Source: Flavobacteriales bacterium (lineage in GTDB: Bacteria; Bacteroidota; Bacteroidia; UBA10329). From it: a stretch of 64,000 nt of DNA. The notes under the pieces are model-generated. The model saw nothing but the letters and a program-made list of their open reading frames with translations, was not told the origin of the DNA and did not search any database. The stretch covers positions 62,001 to 126,000 of the forward strand of contig JAIPBM010000004.1 in assembly GCA_021739695.1 (NCBI GenBank). Direction: 5' to 3'. This document shows, piece by piece, positions 16,281 to 24,182 of the stretch. A program made the position numbers and the translations under genes. Each line of letters starts with the position of its first letter. The stretch's first letter is position 1.

Positions 16281-16470
16281 AGCGTCATCCTGAGTATCCC
16301 GATTTTTAGCGGGATGTATCGAAGCACGAAACCATGGCATGTGGCGGTCGGGCTTTCCGCTATATCTTTTTTCAAAGCGGGCACTGAGGTACTCGAAGTG
16401 CAAGTGAATGAAAAAAGGATGCCGCTGCAATCCCTAACGTTTACCCTGAGCGCAGTCGAAGGGCCTGCCT
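16281..16470 (+). repeat. Dispersed intergenic repeat, copy 1
   Basis: Contains CGGGCTTTCCGCTATATC at 16348-16365 followed by an AAAAAGGATGCCGCTGCAATC segment and CCTAACG, then ACCCTGAGCGCAGTCGAAGG. The same ordered pieces recur at 50703-50840 (same orientation) and at 45283-45390 (reversed). A flanking CATCCTGAGTATCCCG...CGGGATG hairpin lies at 16286-16316. No coding potential. This kind of dispersed element is common between genes of flavobacteria. The 16106-16680 stretch holds nothing else that I can identify. Confidence 0.75.
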
Positions 16471-16680
16471 CTAGCCAATCCCGTGGTGGCGTAAGGTATT
16501 ACGCCCGAACGAACGTTTCCACGTCATTGCTGTAGAAGTCAACTAATTCGGGGAATTCCGTTGCAATCTGTTCCCTTACTGCCGCATTCCTCGAGCCACG
16601 TCATTACGAGTGAAGATCGAATGCAGCAATCTCCAAATCACGTCACTAATCCCCCAACCAACCGTGCCAGGCTGTTGACA

Positions 16681-16983
16681 CAGTTCGTTGAACAGACCCA
16701 CACAGTTCGCTGAACAGACCCTTGCATCGCGCTTGAACACCCTTGCAGATCCACTGAGCAAGCTTGCGTCTTTATCGAACAAGCGTACAATCATCTTGAG
16801 CTTCCTTGCGTCATCGTTGAGCATCCATGCACAGCTCTTGAACCTATTTGCAATGTCCTTGAACCTGCTTGCAAAGCCCTTGAACCTGCTTGCAATGCCC
16901 TTGAGCTGCCTTGCAACACCCTTGGCACTTGCTTGCAAACTGTTTGAGCCGTCATACAACCGCAATGAATCGCCATGCACCGC
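16681..16983 (+). repeat. Degenerate 21-nt tandem array 1
   Basis: From 16733 the sequence falls into consecutive 21-base units of the form TTGA(A/G)C-N5-TTGCA-N5: starts at 16733, 16754, 16775, 16796, 16817, 16838, 16859, 16880, 16901 and so on to about 16983. Two units (16859 and 16880) are nearly identical and the others drift. Before 16733 the spacing becomes 22-23 bases. There are no unique spacers, so it is not CRISPR. Because 21 is divisible by three, long frames stay open on both strands (for example seven-residue repeats GIASRFK on the minus strand), but I see no convincing gene. The rest of 16984-17081 is unremarkable. Confidence 0.8.
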
Positions 16984-17081
16984 ATCATCTTCCTTCGGTA
17001 TCAGTCTTTTCATTCCAATGCATTGGCTTCTTTTCAAAAACAACCACAAACACAATTAAATCCGCAAGCACGGGTTAATAC

Positions 17082-17089
17082 TACTTTTG
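17082..17089 (+). promoter_or_regulatory. Putative -7 box (TACTTTTG) upstream of 17100
   Basis: TACTTTTG fits TAnnTTTG and ends 10 bases before the ATG at 17100. No TTG is found at the expected -33 position, so support is partial. Confidence 0.4.
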
Positions 17090-17099
17090 TCAGCATCGC

Positions 17100-17870
17100 A
17101 TGAAACACCTTTTTACTCTATTCTGTCTCTTGTTTTCCGCAAGCATTTTTGCGCAAGACGACCCGAAAAACGACACCATGGTCAAGGATAGCGCTGTTGG
17201 AAGCGTGCTTTTCCGTGTGTCGTATGCCGCACAGATTCCGATCGGAGACTATGCCGACCGTTTCGGATTCACCAACAACATTGGCGCATCTATCGCCTAC
17301 AGAACCAAGTCTAATTGGATATTCAGCCTTGGCGGCCATTACATTTTCGGAACCAGCGTAGTGGGAAAAGACAGTCTTTTGGCATCGCTCATCACATCCA
17401 GCAATATCATCATCGGAAAAGGCGGAGAACAGGCCTATGTCGATATTTCGCAAATGGGCTACATGGTCAATTTTCAATTCGGGAAAATATTTCCTTGGGT
17501 GTCGCCCAATCCTAATTCCGGTTTCATGTTCACTGTTGGGGGCGGTTTTATGGAACATTGGATTCGTTATAAGGCCCAATCGAATGATGTTCCGCAGATT
17601 TTGGGCGATTATAAGAAAGGCTACGACCGCCTCACCAATGGCATCATTATTCAGGAATTCATCGGCTACAATTTTCAAGGAAGCACGCGGTTGCTCAACT
17701 TCTATGGCGGATTAGAGTTTACGCAAGGTTTTACAGGCAACCGAAGGAGCTACGATATTCCCACTAGAAGTGTGAAAAACGACAAATACCTCGATATCCT
17801 CATCGGTTTCCGCGTTGGTTGGATGATGCCTTTCTACAAGCGCAATCAAGACAAATACTATTATTACTGA
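17100..17870 (+). CDS. Outer-membrane beta-barrel-like protein
   Basis: 256 residues, signal peptide ending IFAQ (about residue 18). The mature protein alternates hydrophobic and polar residues in strands (VLFRVSYAAQIPIGDYADRFGFTNNIGASIAYRT, WIFSLGGHYIFG, FMFTVGGGFMEHWIRYK, LDILIGFRVGWMMPFYKRNQ) and has the length of an eight-strand barrel with long loops. It ends in a run of Tyr residues after Lys. It lies 132 bases upstream of waaA on the same strand, separated by a palindromic repeat. I recall similar proteins beside lipid A/core genes in Bacteroidota, but no function can be assigned from the sequence. Confidence 0.78.
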   Translation: MKHLFTLFCLLFSASIFAQDDPKNDTMVKDSAVGSVLFRVSYAAQIPIGDYADRFGFTNNIGASIAYRTKSNWIFSLGGHYIFGTSVVGKDSLLASLITSSNIIIGKGGEQAYVDISQMGYMVNFQFGKIFPWVSPNPNSGFMFTVGGGFMEHWIRYKAQSNDVPQILGDYKKGYDRLTNGIIIQEFIGYNFQGSTRLLNFYGGLEFTQGFTGNRRSYDIPTRSVKNDKYLDILIGFRVGWMMPFYKRNQDKYYYY

Positions 17871-17916
17871 TGACTGTGCGCGATAAATCACCCGTTCCGA
17901 TTTGCTGCGCCATCGG

Positions 17917-17998
17917 AACACCCTCTTTTAAAAGGGGGAAGGTGCTAGTTCCTCCTTCAAAAGGAGGTGCCGAGGAACGAGGCGGAGGATTTTTTTGT
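17917..17998 (+). repeat. Palindromic intergenic repeat upstream of waaA
   Basis: Contains CCCTCTTTTAAAAGGGGG, then CCTCCTTCAAAAGGAGG (perfect outer arms, 17951-17967), then GAGGAACGAGGCGGAGG and a T-run. It is a G/C-rich stem-loop set of a type scattered through Bacteroidota genomes. It fills the gap before the waaA ATG, so it may also influence expression of waaA. Confidence 0.6.
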
Positions 17999-18002
17999 TG
18001 AC

Positions 18003-19217
18003 ATGTTTGCGTTTTACAACATCGGCATCCGACTTTACGGGCTCGCGGTCCGATTGGCGGCAGCGTTCAATCCGAAGGCCAAAAAATGGCATGAAGGAAG
18101 AATCGCTCTGCTTGAAAGAGTAGAGCAGGAGGCAGGCGCATTTGCTGGCGAAACGCTTTGGGTGCATTGCGCCAGTTTGGGCGAATTTGAAATGGCGCGC
18201 CCCATTATGGAACGCCTCAAGCAAGCAGATGCCGAACTGCGAATTGTGCTCACCTTCTTTTCTCCTTCAGGTTTCGAAGTGCGAAAGAATTACGCCACGG
18301 CTGATCACGTTTTCTATCTGCCGCTCGACACACCTTCAAATGCCAAGCGTTTTGTAGCGGCCATCAGACCAACCAAGGTCATTTTTGTCAAATACGACCT
18401 GTGGTTTCATCATTTGGCCGAAGCCAAAAAGCAGGGAGCAAAGCTGATGTTGATCTCGGCACAATTCCGTCCGAGCCAACAGTATTTCAAGTTCTACGGA
18501 AGCGTTGCCCGCCAAGCGTTGAAACTGTTCGACCGCATTTTTCTGGTCGATGCCGATTCGGAAAAACTGCTGCATCAAATTGGAGTGATGAACACAACTG
18601 TCTGTGGAGATACGCGCTACGACCGTGTAATGGAAATTGCAGCCTTGGGCGAATCGAACAGAACCGTAGAAGCATTTAAAGGCACTTCAAAGCTCATTGT
18701 CTGTGGCAGCACATGGCCAGAGGACGAAAAACTGTTTGTGAGCGGAGTAATTCATCTGCCTGATACAAAGTGGCTCATCGCTCCACACGAAGTAGGAGAG
18801 GAGAACATCCAGCGCATAGAAAAACTGTTTCCGAATGCCAATCGTTATTCCAAGATTCAAGATTCAGATGCAAACGTGCTTATCATCGATTCCATCGGAA
18901 TCTTGAATAAACTTTACCGCTACGCAGATGTGGCCTACGTGGGCGGAGGTTTCAAAACAGGTTTGCACAATATATTGGAGGCAACAGCCTATGGCGTTCC
19001 TACGCTTTTCGGTCCCGACCAGTCGCGGTTCCCAGATGCTGGTGAAATGGCAAGCAAAGGCCTTGCGTTTAGCATTTCTGACGAGCAGCAGCTGCTGGTC
19101 TGGCTGGAAGATTTCCTGACCAACGATCACACCGAACTTCGAAACGCCATTCTCCGCTTTATGCAAAGCCGAAAAGGCGCCACAGAGGCCATCCTGAAAT
19201 ACACGGTCGCCTGTTGA
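18003..19217 (+). CDS. waaA: 3-deoxy-D-manno-octulosonic acid (Kdo) transferase
   Basis: 404 residues from the ATG at 18003; an upstream in-frame ATG at 17967 lies inside the palindromic repeat and is unlikely. An N-terminal membrane-associated helix (MFAFYNIGIRLYGLAVRLAAAF) is followed by the GT-B fold: ETLWVHCASLGEFEMARPI and VLTFFSPSGFEV in the N-domain, and DVAYVGGGFKTGLHNILEATAYGVPTLFGP in the C-domain (nucleotide-sugar site). The enzyme adds Kdo from CMP-Kdo to lipid IVA at the inner membrane. murB follows 55 bases downstream and lpxB lies elsewhere in the window, consistent with a lipid A-based outer membrane. Length and motifs are typical. Confidence 0.95.
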   Translation: MFAFYNIGIRLYGLAVRLAAAFNPKAKKWHEGRIALLERVEQEAGAFAGETLWVHCASLGEFEMARPIMERLKQADAELRIVLTFFSPSGFEVRKNYATADHVFYLPLDTPSNAKRFVAAIRPTKVIFVKYDLWFHHLAEAKKQGAKLMLISAQFRPSQQYFKFYGSVARQALKLFDRIFLVDADSEKLLHQIGVMNTTVCGDTRYDRVMEIAALGESNRTVEAFKGTSKLIVCGSTWPEDEKLFVSGVIHLPDTKWLIAPHEVGEENIQRIEKLFPNANRYSKIQDSDANVLIIDSIGILNKLYRYADVAYVGGGFKTGLHNILEATAYGVPTLFGPDQSRFPDAGEMASKGLAFSISDEQQLLVWLEDFLTNDHTELRNAILRFMQSRKGATEAILKYTVAC

Positions 19218-19272
19218 TAGCTCATCCATTCCGCCAAGGATCGGGCATACAATAGGTCTATATTCGCCTAAG

Positions 19273-20283
19273 ATGATTGAGCACAATATTTCCTTGCAAC
19301 CCTACAACACCTTCGGGTTGGCGGTAAAAGCTAAACTGCTGGTGCGCGTGGCTAAGGTCAGCTGTCTTCAGAATGTGCTGGCTGACGCCAAGCTTCAGAA
19401 AGAAGAACGCTTCATTTTGGGCGGAGGTAGCAACATATTGCTCACCCGCAATGTAGATGCCTTGGTCATTAAGAATGAACTGGCTGGAATTGAAGTGGTG
19501 AACGAAGCAGCCGATCATGTGCTTGTTAGATCGGGCGCAGGTGTGGTGTGGCATCAATTGGTCATGCATTGCATCGATCGTGGGTTTGCAGGCATCGAGA
19601 ATCTATCGCTCATTCCCGGAAATGTTGGCGCTTCTCCCATGCAGAACATTGGTGCGTATGGCGTGGAGTTGAAAGATGTGTTCCATTCGTTGGAAGCAGT
19701 GGAAATGACCACCGGAAACGTAGTGTCTTTCTCGGCCTCCGATTGCCAGTTCGGTTACCGCGAAAGCGTTTTCAAACGTGCATTGAAGGGACAATTCGTC
19801 ATTACCTCGGTTACCCTAAAATTGGCCAAGCAAGCAAACGTCAATACCTCGTATGGAGCCATTGAAGAGGAACTGGAGCGGCTTGGCATTTCATCACCTA
19901 CTATCAAGGATGTGAGTCAAGCGGTTATCAACATCCGTCAAAGCAAATTGCCCGACCCGAAAGAGCTTGGTAATTCAGGAAGCTTCTTCAAAAATCCAGT
20001 GATTCCAACTATGCAGTACGAAGAACTGAAAGCGAAGCATCCGAGCATTCCTGGTTATCCATCTGGCAATGAAACCAAGTTGGCTGCTGGCTGGCTTATA
20101 GAGCAATGCGGCTGGAAAGGCAAGGTGGTTGGTAACACAGGAAGTCACGCAAAACAGGCTTTGGTTTTGGTCAATTATGGTGAGGCTTCGGGTGTTGAAA
20201 TCTTCAATTTATCCGAACAGATTATGAAATCGGTTTACGATACTTTTGGCGTTCAACTTGAAAGAGAGGTTAATGTTTATTGA
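19273..20283 (+). CDS. murB: UDP-N-acetylenolpyruvoylglucosamine reductase
   Basis: 336 residues. N-terminal NTFGLAVKAKLL, the FAD-binding LGGGSNILLTRN, VRSGAGVVWHQLV, then GIENLSLIPGNVGASPMQNIGAYGVELKDVF and YRESVFKRALKGQFVITSV mark a type I MurB. Ser in GNSGSFFKNP (about residue 236) and the C-terminal LAAGWLIEQCGWKG complete the active site. It makes UDP-N-acetylmuramate in the cytoplasm using NADPH. The next gene begins 11 bases before its stop, so translation may be coupled. A complete, normal gene. Confidence 0.97.
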   Translation: MIEHNISLQPYNTFGLAVKAKLLVRVAKVSCLQNVLADAKLQKEERFILGGGSNILLTRNVDALVIKNELAGIEVVNEAADHVLVRSGAGVVWHQLVMHCIDRGFAGIENLSLIPGNVGASPMQNIGAYGVELKDVFHSLEAVEMTTGNVVSFSASDCQFGYRESVFKRALKGQFVITSVTLKLAKQANVNTSYGAIEEELERLGISSPTIKDVSQAVINIRQSKLPDPKELGNSGSFFKNPVIPTMQYEELKAKHPSIPGYPSGNETKLAAGWLIEQCGWKGKVVGNTGSHAKQALVLVNYGEASGVEIFNLSEQIMKSVYDTFGVQLEREVNVY

Positions 20284-20827
20284 AAGGATTCTTTTGGCCT
20301 GTGTGTTTGTAGCAGGGTTACAATTTGCGGCCATTGCTCAAACCAAACCCGATTGTAATAAGGTTGGTTCGTATTACAACAAGAAGGTCTGTAGTGGTAT
20401 AGAGAACAATCAGGCTTCTTACATCAAAGACCTCATGCAGCGTAAAAGCGCCAGCAACAGCCTCAATCAGGTGCTTGCCTGGACCAAAGAGTACTACGGT
20501 TGTTTTTACTGTGACGAGGAACCAGGTTTCAGAGGCGGAAGTGTCCTGCGCAAAGTGGTATTTGAAGACGCATTGAATATTGGTTTCTTCTACGTGTACG
20601 ATGCACGTGTTGATATGAACATCATTGAACGCGATGGACGAACCTTGATAGATTGGCTACAGGACGATACTGAAAAAGCCTTTGACGCGGCTTTCGAAAC
20701 CGAGAATGAGCAGGACAAGAAATACCTTCTCAAACAGATACAAACTGGTCAGAAGTACTTCAATATTTTCAGAAACAATGGCGCCAAGTTCCAAAGCGAA
20801 TTGCGCCAAGGCGGTTCTAAATTCTAG
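20273..20827 (+). CDS. Hypothetical secreted protein
   Basis: 184 residues from the ATG at 20273, which overlaps murB by 11 bases and opens onto a signal peptide ending AIAQ. The mature part has four cysteines in the first half (DCNKVG, VCSGIE, CFYCDEE), then acidic helices and a C-terminal GGSKF. The DARVDMNIIERDGRTLIDWLQDD segment resembles a single ankyrin-like unit (DG.TLIDW), which is suggestive but not enough to call. No family recognised. It is convergent with the DUF3604 gene, overlapping its stop by 4 bases. Position after murB implies cotranscription, not necessarily a cell-wall role. Confidence 0.72.
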   Translation: MFIERILLACVFVAGLQFAAIAQTKPDCNKVGSYYNKKVCSGIENNQASYIKDLMQRKSASNSLNQVLAWTKEYYGCFYCDEEPGFRGGSVLRKVVFEDALNIGFFYVYDARVDMNIIERDGRTLIDWLQDDTEKAFDAAFETENEQDKKYLLKQIQTGQKYFNIFRNNGAKFQSELRQGGSKF

Positions 20828-22698
20828 TTAGGCGAATACCAAATGGGCGATGACCATGCCCGTTCTTGAATGACCAGATTTTTCTCCTTACTGAAATCGC
20901 TACCGTAGCGGATCATGTCCCACAATCGCCAACTGGCAGTGGGCACTTCTAACACGCGCACATAATAAAAGGAGTGGTGCTTCGGGTTGAAATCCTCATC
21001 TGTCCAGATCACTTTCAACTCTTCCGCGCCTTTGTCCTTCGACCATTCTCCCGTTGTTAGATTCACTACAGCACCATTGTCGGGCACACTTCCATCGGCA
21101 TTCAATTTTCTGCCATCCGAAAGAGCAACATCGAAAATTTCCTCATACACCGCTCCGTTTTCATCGGCCCAACCTTTGATGATCTGAATGCGGTCGAGCG
21201 TGGCTCCGTCCTCATCGCGCTTGGCCCATACAAGAAACTGCGGTTTCTCATTCGGGTTTTTTAGGTCATTTCCCATCGGAACGCCTTTCTGATAGGCATC
21301 GCTCAACATCTGGTCTTCATTCAAACTTGGATTGAAACCGTTTCCGCCAAAAAAGCGAAGCTGAATACGATTGCCGCTTGTGGCAAACACTTCGCGCCTC
21401 TGAAGCGCATCGTAAATATGGCCTCGCGTATTCGCTTCGGCCCAAACGGCCACCAAACCTCCTGGGTTAACCACTTCGGCCACGCGTTGCGTCATGTCCA
21501 AAGGCCAGCGGTCGTAAGTACGGTTCACAGGGTCAATGTCGATGATGCCTTTGTTGCCGATCTCTTTGTCGTCCTCTTCCGTGTTTCCGGGAGTTCCGTT
21601 GTGGGTGTCTGTGCTGCCGATCATGCCCAGTTTAAAGGGATTTACGCCCAATTGTTGGTTGAATTGAACACCCTTTTTCAGGCCATAACGCACGTAATTC
21701 GTTTCGTTGGGCTCACCGAATGTGTGGTTTTCAAAGCCTGCAAATTCATCGTTCTTCCAAAATGCAGGGTGCACCTCTGAATTCCCTTTTACCTGATGCA
21801 CTTCCACCAAACGTTCAAAATCCTGTCGCATCTGCGCATATTCCTTCGAGATGGGATTGCCTCGAATGTCGGTGCTACGGAAGGCACTTCCCTCTGCCAA
21901 ATTGGTATTATGCGGAATGGCCAAGAGACTGGCACCTGCATCGGTGCTCTGCTGCATCCATGTCCAAAGTTCTTCTTCGTTCCTCGCTTCCAACGAACTC
22001 ACGGGATATGCTGGCAACATCATATCGCGGAAAATGACATTGCGGTGTAGATGCGAGCGGCCATTTGCCAAGGTCCATTCAAATCCCATCAGTGTGGTGA
22101 ACTTTCCGGGCTGATAATGCTTTTCGGCTGCATCTATGGTGATGCCCCAAGCAGTAGCGGTTGTTTCGTAGCCTTTGAAAAAGAAAGGATGCGTTCGTGA
22201 AGCCTTTTCAGCGCCTTTCATGGTTCTTTTAAAAATACTCCATTGTTTGGCAGTGTCTACTCCAAGCGGAGAATCGGTGTTGAAAATGGATCGGAAGAAT
22301 TGATTGACAAGGGAATTGTGGCCAGGTGCGCCTTCTGTGGTCACGCAATAAGATTCGCCCAGAAGTTCAGAATGATCGGTGATGGCGCAGAAATCAAGTG
22401 GCTTGCGGAGTTTCACCTTGCGTCCATAGATCTCAATTTCTTCGCCTTGCGCGTAGCGATACGCTTCATCGCAGGAGGTAAGCGTTCCAGAGAAAAAAGC
22501 ATCGAAAGAAAGGCTGGTATGAACGTGCAGATCGCCCCAATAAAGGTTTTTGTTCGGGTTGGTCTCAATGGTAGAGATGTCCAGATCTTTTGACAGCGTG
22601 GCTCTGTCCGAAATGAGGTTGGGAATGGGTTTGTGATGTGATTTACATCCGCTGATAATGATGGTTGCGAAAAATGAAAAAACAAAGAATCTGGTCAT
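20824..22698 (-). CDS. DUF3604 lipoprotein with PHP-like metal site
   Basis: 624 residues from ATG 22698, which opens a lipoprotein signal ending IISGC; an upstream ATG at 22725 is less likely. The DUF3604 start NLYWGDLHVHTSLSFDAF carries the HxH metal-binding motif of the PHP fold. Further His/Asp ligands are in CAITDHSELLG, LMGFEWTLANGRSHLHRN, ASLLAIPHNTN and MIGSTDTHNGTPG. The C-terminal part (WAKRDEDGATLDRIQIIKGW) is the beta-rich tail common to the family. Members are predicted metal-dependent hydrolases found in marine bacteria; substrates are not established as far as I know. Located on the outside-facing or periplasmic membrane. Stand-alone gene. Confidence 0.88.
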   Translation of the reverse strand: MTRFFVFSFFATIIISGCKSHHKPIPNLISDRATLSKDLDISTIETNPNKNLYWGDLHVHTSLSFDAFFSGTLTSCDEAYRYAQGEEIEIYGRKVKLRKPLDFCAITDHSELLGESYCVTTEGAPGHNSLVNQFFRSIFNTDSPLGVDTAKQWSIFKRTMKGAEKASRTHPFFFKGYETTATAWGITIDAAEKHYQPGKFTTLMGFEWTLANGRSHLHRNVIFRDMMLPAYPVSSLEARNEEELWTWMQQSTDAGASLLAIPHNTNLAEGSAFRSTDIRGNPISKEYAQMRQDFERLVEVHQVKGNSEVHPAFWKNDEFAGFENHTFGEPNETNYVRYGLKKGVQFNQQLGVNPFKLGMIGSTDTHNGTPGNTEEDDKEIGNKGIIDIDPVNRTYDRWPLDMTQRVAEVVNPGGLVAVWAEANTRGHIYDALQRREVFATSGNRIQLRFFGGNGFNPSLNEDQMLSDAYQKGVPMGNDLKNPNEKPQFLVWAKRDEDGATLDRIQIIKGWADENGAVYEEIFDVALSDGRKLNADGSVPDNGAVVNLTTGEWSKDKGAEELKVIWTDEDFNPKHHSFYYVRVLEVPTASWRLWDMIRYGSDFSKEKNLVIQERAWSSPIWYSPN

Positions 22699-22854
22699 GC
22701 CTGACAGTTGGGGTTGGGCCGACAATTTACCGATTCAATCGAAACCTTAAAATGCATTGTAGCATTGGAAATTTAACGAATGAAAGGTGTGGAGGTCTTG
22801 TGTGAGAACCTCTAAGAACCTAATTGTCAGATTTGGTTTTCTGGTATTTGTCTC

Positions 22855-22883
22855 TTGTTACGCACAGAGTTTGTTTAATTTCG
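22855..22883 (+). promoter_or_regulatory. Candidate promoter of the DUF3078 gene
   Basis: TTG at 22855-22857 and TAATTTCG at 22876-22883 are separated by 18 bases. The -7 element departs from TAnnTTTG at one base. The ATG at 22904 is 20 bases downstream. Confidence 0.4.
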
Positions 22884-22903
22884 CGCCCTCAAAATCACAC
22901 TAT

Positions 22904-24109
22904 ATGAAAAGAACGTACGTTACATTTTTAGCTTTTACGCTCCTCTTCTCAACTGCATCTTTTGCGCAGGAAAAAGACATTAAGGATGCGGCATTGACCA
23001 CCAGTACATCACTCGCGCCATCTGCAGATTCTACAAAACATTGGGATATTGGAGGTTCGGCAGCTCTCAACTTCGGGCAAACCTATTTGAAAAGTTGGGC
23101 TTCGGGCGGTCAGAATGCCATTTCCGTTGCCTTTACAGGCTTGGTGCACGCCAATTACCGAAAAGGTAGAGGCGCTTGGGATAATAACTTGGTTCTTGGA
23201 GTTGGAGGTATTGCACTCTTTCCACAGGAAAAGTATTCGGACAATCTCAACAGATTCCCGTTCCGAAAGAACATAGACAACCTTCAGCTTACATCCATCG
23301 GAAGCTACGAGTTGGATAAGAATCAGAAATGGTTTTTTTCCGGTCTGCTTGATTTCCGTTCACAACTGTTGAACGGTTACGGTGATTACACGCATCAAGA
23401 TACAGTGTTAAATGCTGATGGTTCAATTGATGAGATCAACTTGGATCCGAACAGGATCAACAAGCGAACCACCGTTTCGAAATTTGCAGCTCCTGCTTAT
23501 CTGACTGTTTCCGCAGGTATCACTTACAAGCCTGTTAGTTGGGTACAGTTCTATCTTTCTCCTGTGGCAGGAAAATTCACGTTCGTAAATCCTGCTGCAA
23601 ACGTGTATGATGCAAAAACTGGCGGCAAAGGTGCAATGGCTTACGGTCTAAAAACACCTACCAGTGTTTACCGCGCAGAGTTTGGTTGGTATTTCCGAGC
23701 GAACTTGGAAAAGGAAGTTTTTAAGAATGTGATCGTAAAAACGCAGGTCGAATTGTTCGGTAATTACATGGATAAAGAGCATATTGACAATATTGCCACC
23801 ACGGTTGATGCAACTGATGGCACCGTTTATTACGATCCAGCAAGTAGAGATCAGAATACGCAGATCGGAACTGATGGAAGCGGAAATGCGATCTACGCGT
23901 ATGATAACCGTACTAACGTGGACGTGAACTGGCAGGCCTGGATTACGCTGAAGGTGAATAAATTCCTGCAGGCATCGTTGGAGTGGCAGTTGTTGTATGA
24001 TTACGATATCACTGTTCCGAAATATCAGAAGGACGGAAATACAACCTATTCTTCACGCGGGGTTCAATTCCGTGAGGGCTTGACATTAGGCCTGAGCTAT
24101 TTGTTTTAG
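22904..24109 (+). CDS. DUF3078 outer-membrane protein
   Basis: 401 residues from ATG 22904, which starts a signal peptide ending SFAQ; upstream in-frame starts would place non-signal sequence first. Diagnostic early motifs WDIGGSAALNFGQTYLKSWASGGQNAISVAF...YRKGRGAWDNNLVLGVGG match DUF3078 as I know it. Strands continue to the C-terminus, ending REGLTLGLSYLF with the terminal Phe expected of a barrel. Likely an outer-membrane barrel; role unknown. A strong terminator follows at 24126-24157, so this is a monocistronic gene. Confidence 0.87.
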   Translation: MKRTYVTFLAFTLLFSTASFAQEKDIKDAALTTSTSLAPSADSTKHWDIGGSAALNFGQTYLKSWASGGQNAISVAFTGLVHANYRKGRGAWDNNLVLGVGGIALFPQEKYSDNLNRFPFRKNIDNLQLTSIGSYELDKNQKWFFSGLLDFRSQLLNGYGDYTHQDTVLNADGSIDEINLDPNRINKRTTVSKFAAPAYLTVSAGITYKPVSWVQFYLSPVAGKFTFVNPAANVYDAKTGGKGAMAYGLKTPTSVYRAEFGWYFRANLEKEVFKNVIVKTQVELFGNYMDKEHIDNIATTVDATDGTVYYDPASRDQNTQIGTDGSGNAIYAYDNRTNVDVNWQAWITLKVNKFLQASLEWQLLYDYDITVPKYQKDGNTTYSSRGVQFREGLTLGLSYLF

Positions 24110-24125
24110 AAGGTGATTTATTCCA

Positions 24126-24157
24126 ACAAAAAAGGGCGCATTTGCGCCCTTTTTTGT
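24126..24157 (+). terminator. Intrinsic terminator after the DUF3078 gene (bidirectional)
   Basis: AAAAAAGGGCGCA and TGCGCCCTTTTTT are perfectly complementary around a TT loop, with T-tracts on both strands. It separates the plus-strand DUF3078 gene from the convergent M3 peptidase gene (ending at 24183) and can serve both. Confidence 0.93.
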
Positions 24158-24182
24158 TGTCGAAAATTAGATGATCGGTTGA

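Noticed and set aside
16681-16983. CRISPR array
   Set aside because: Units are contiguous, degenerate and without spacers; no cas genes in the window.
16576-17055. 159-codon open frame on the minus strand with seven-residue repeats (GIASRFK type)
   Set aside because: It lies over the 21-nt array; the frame is open on both strands simply because the period is a multiple of three. No signal, domain or promoter supports a gene.
16688-17059. 123-codon open frame on the plus strand (LNLLAMP repeats)
   Set aside because: Same array read in the other direction; it cannot be distinguished from a by-product of the periodic DNA.
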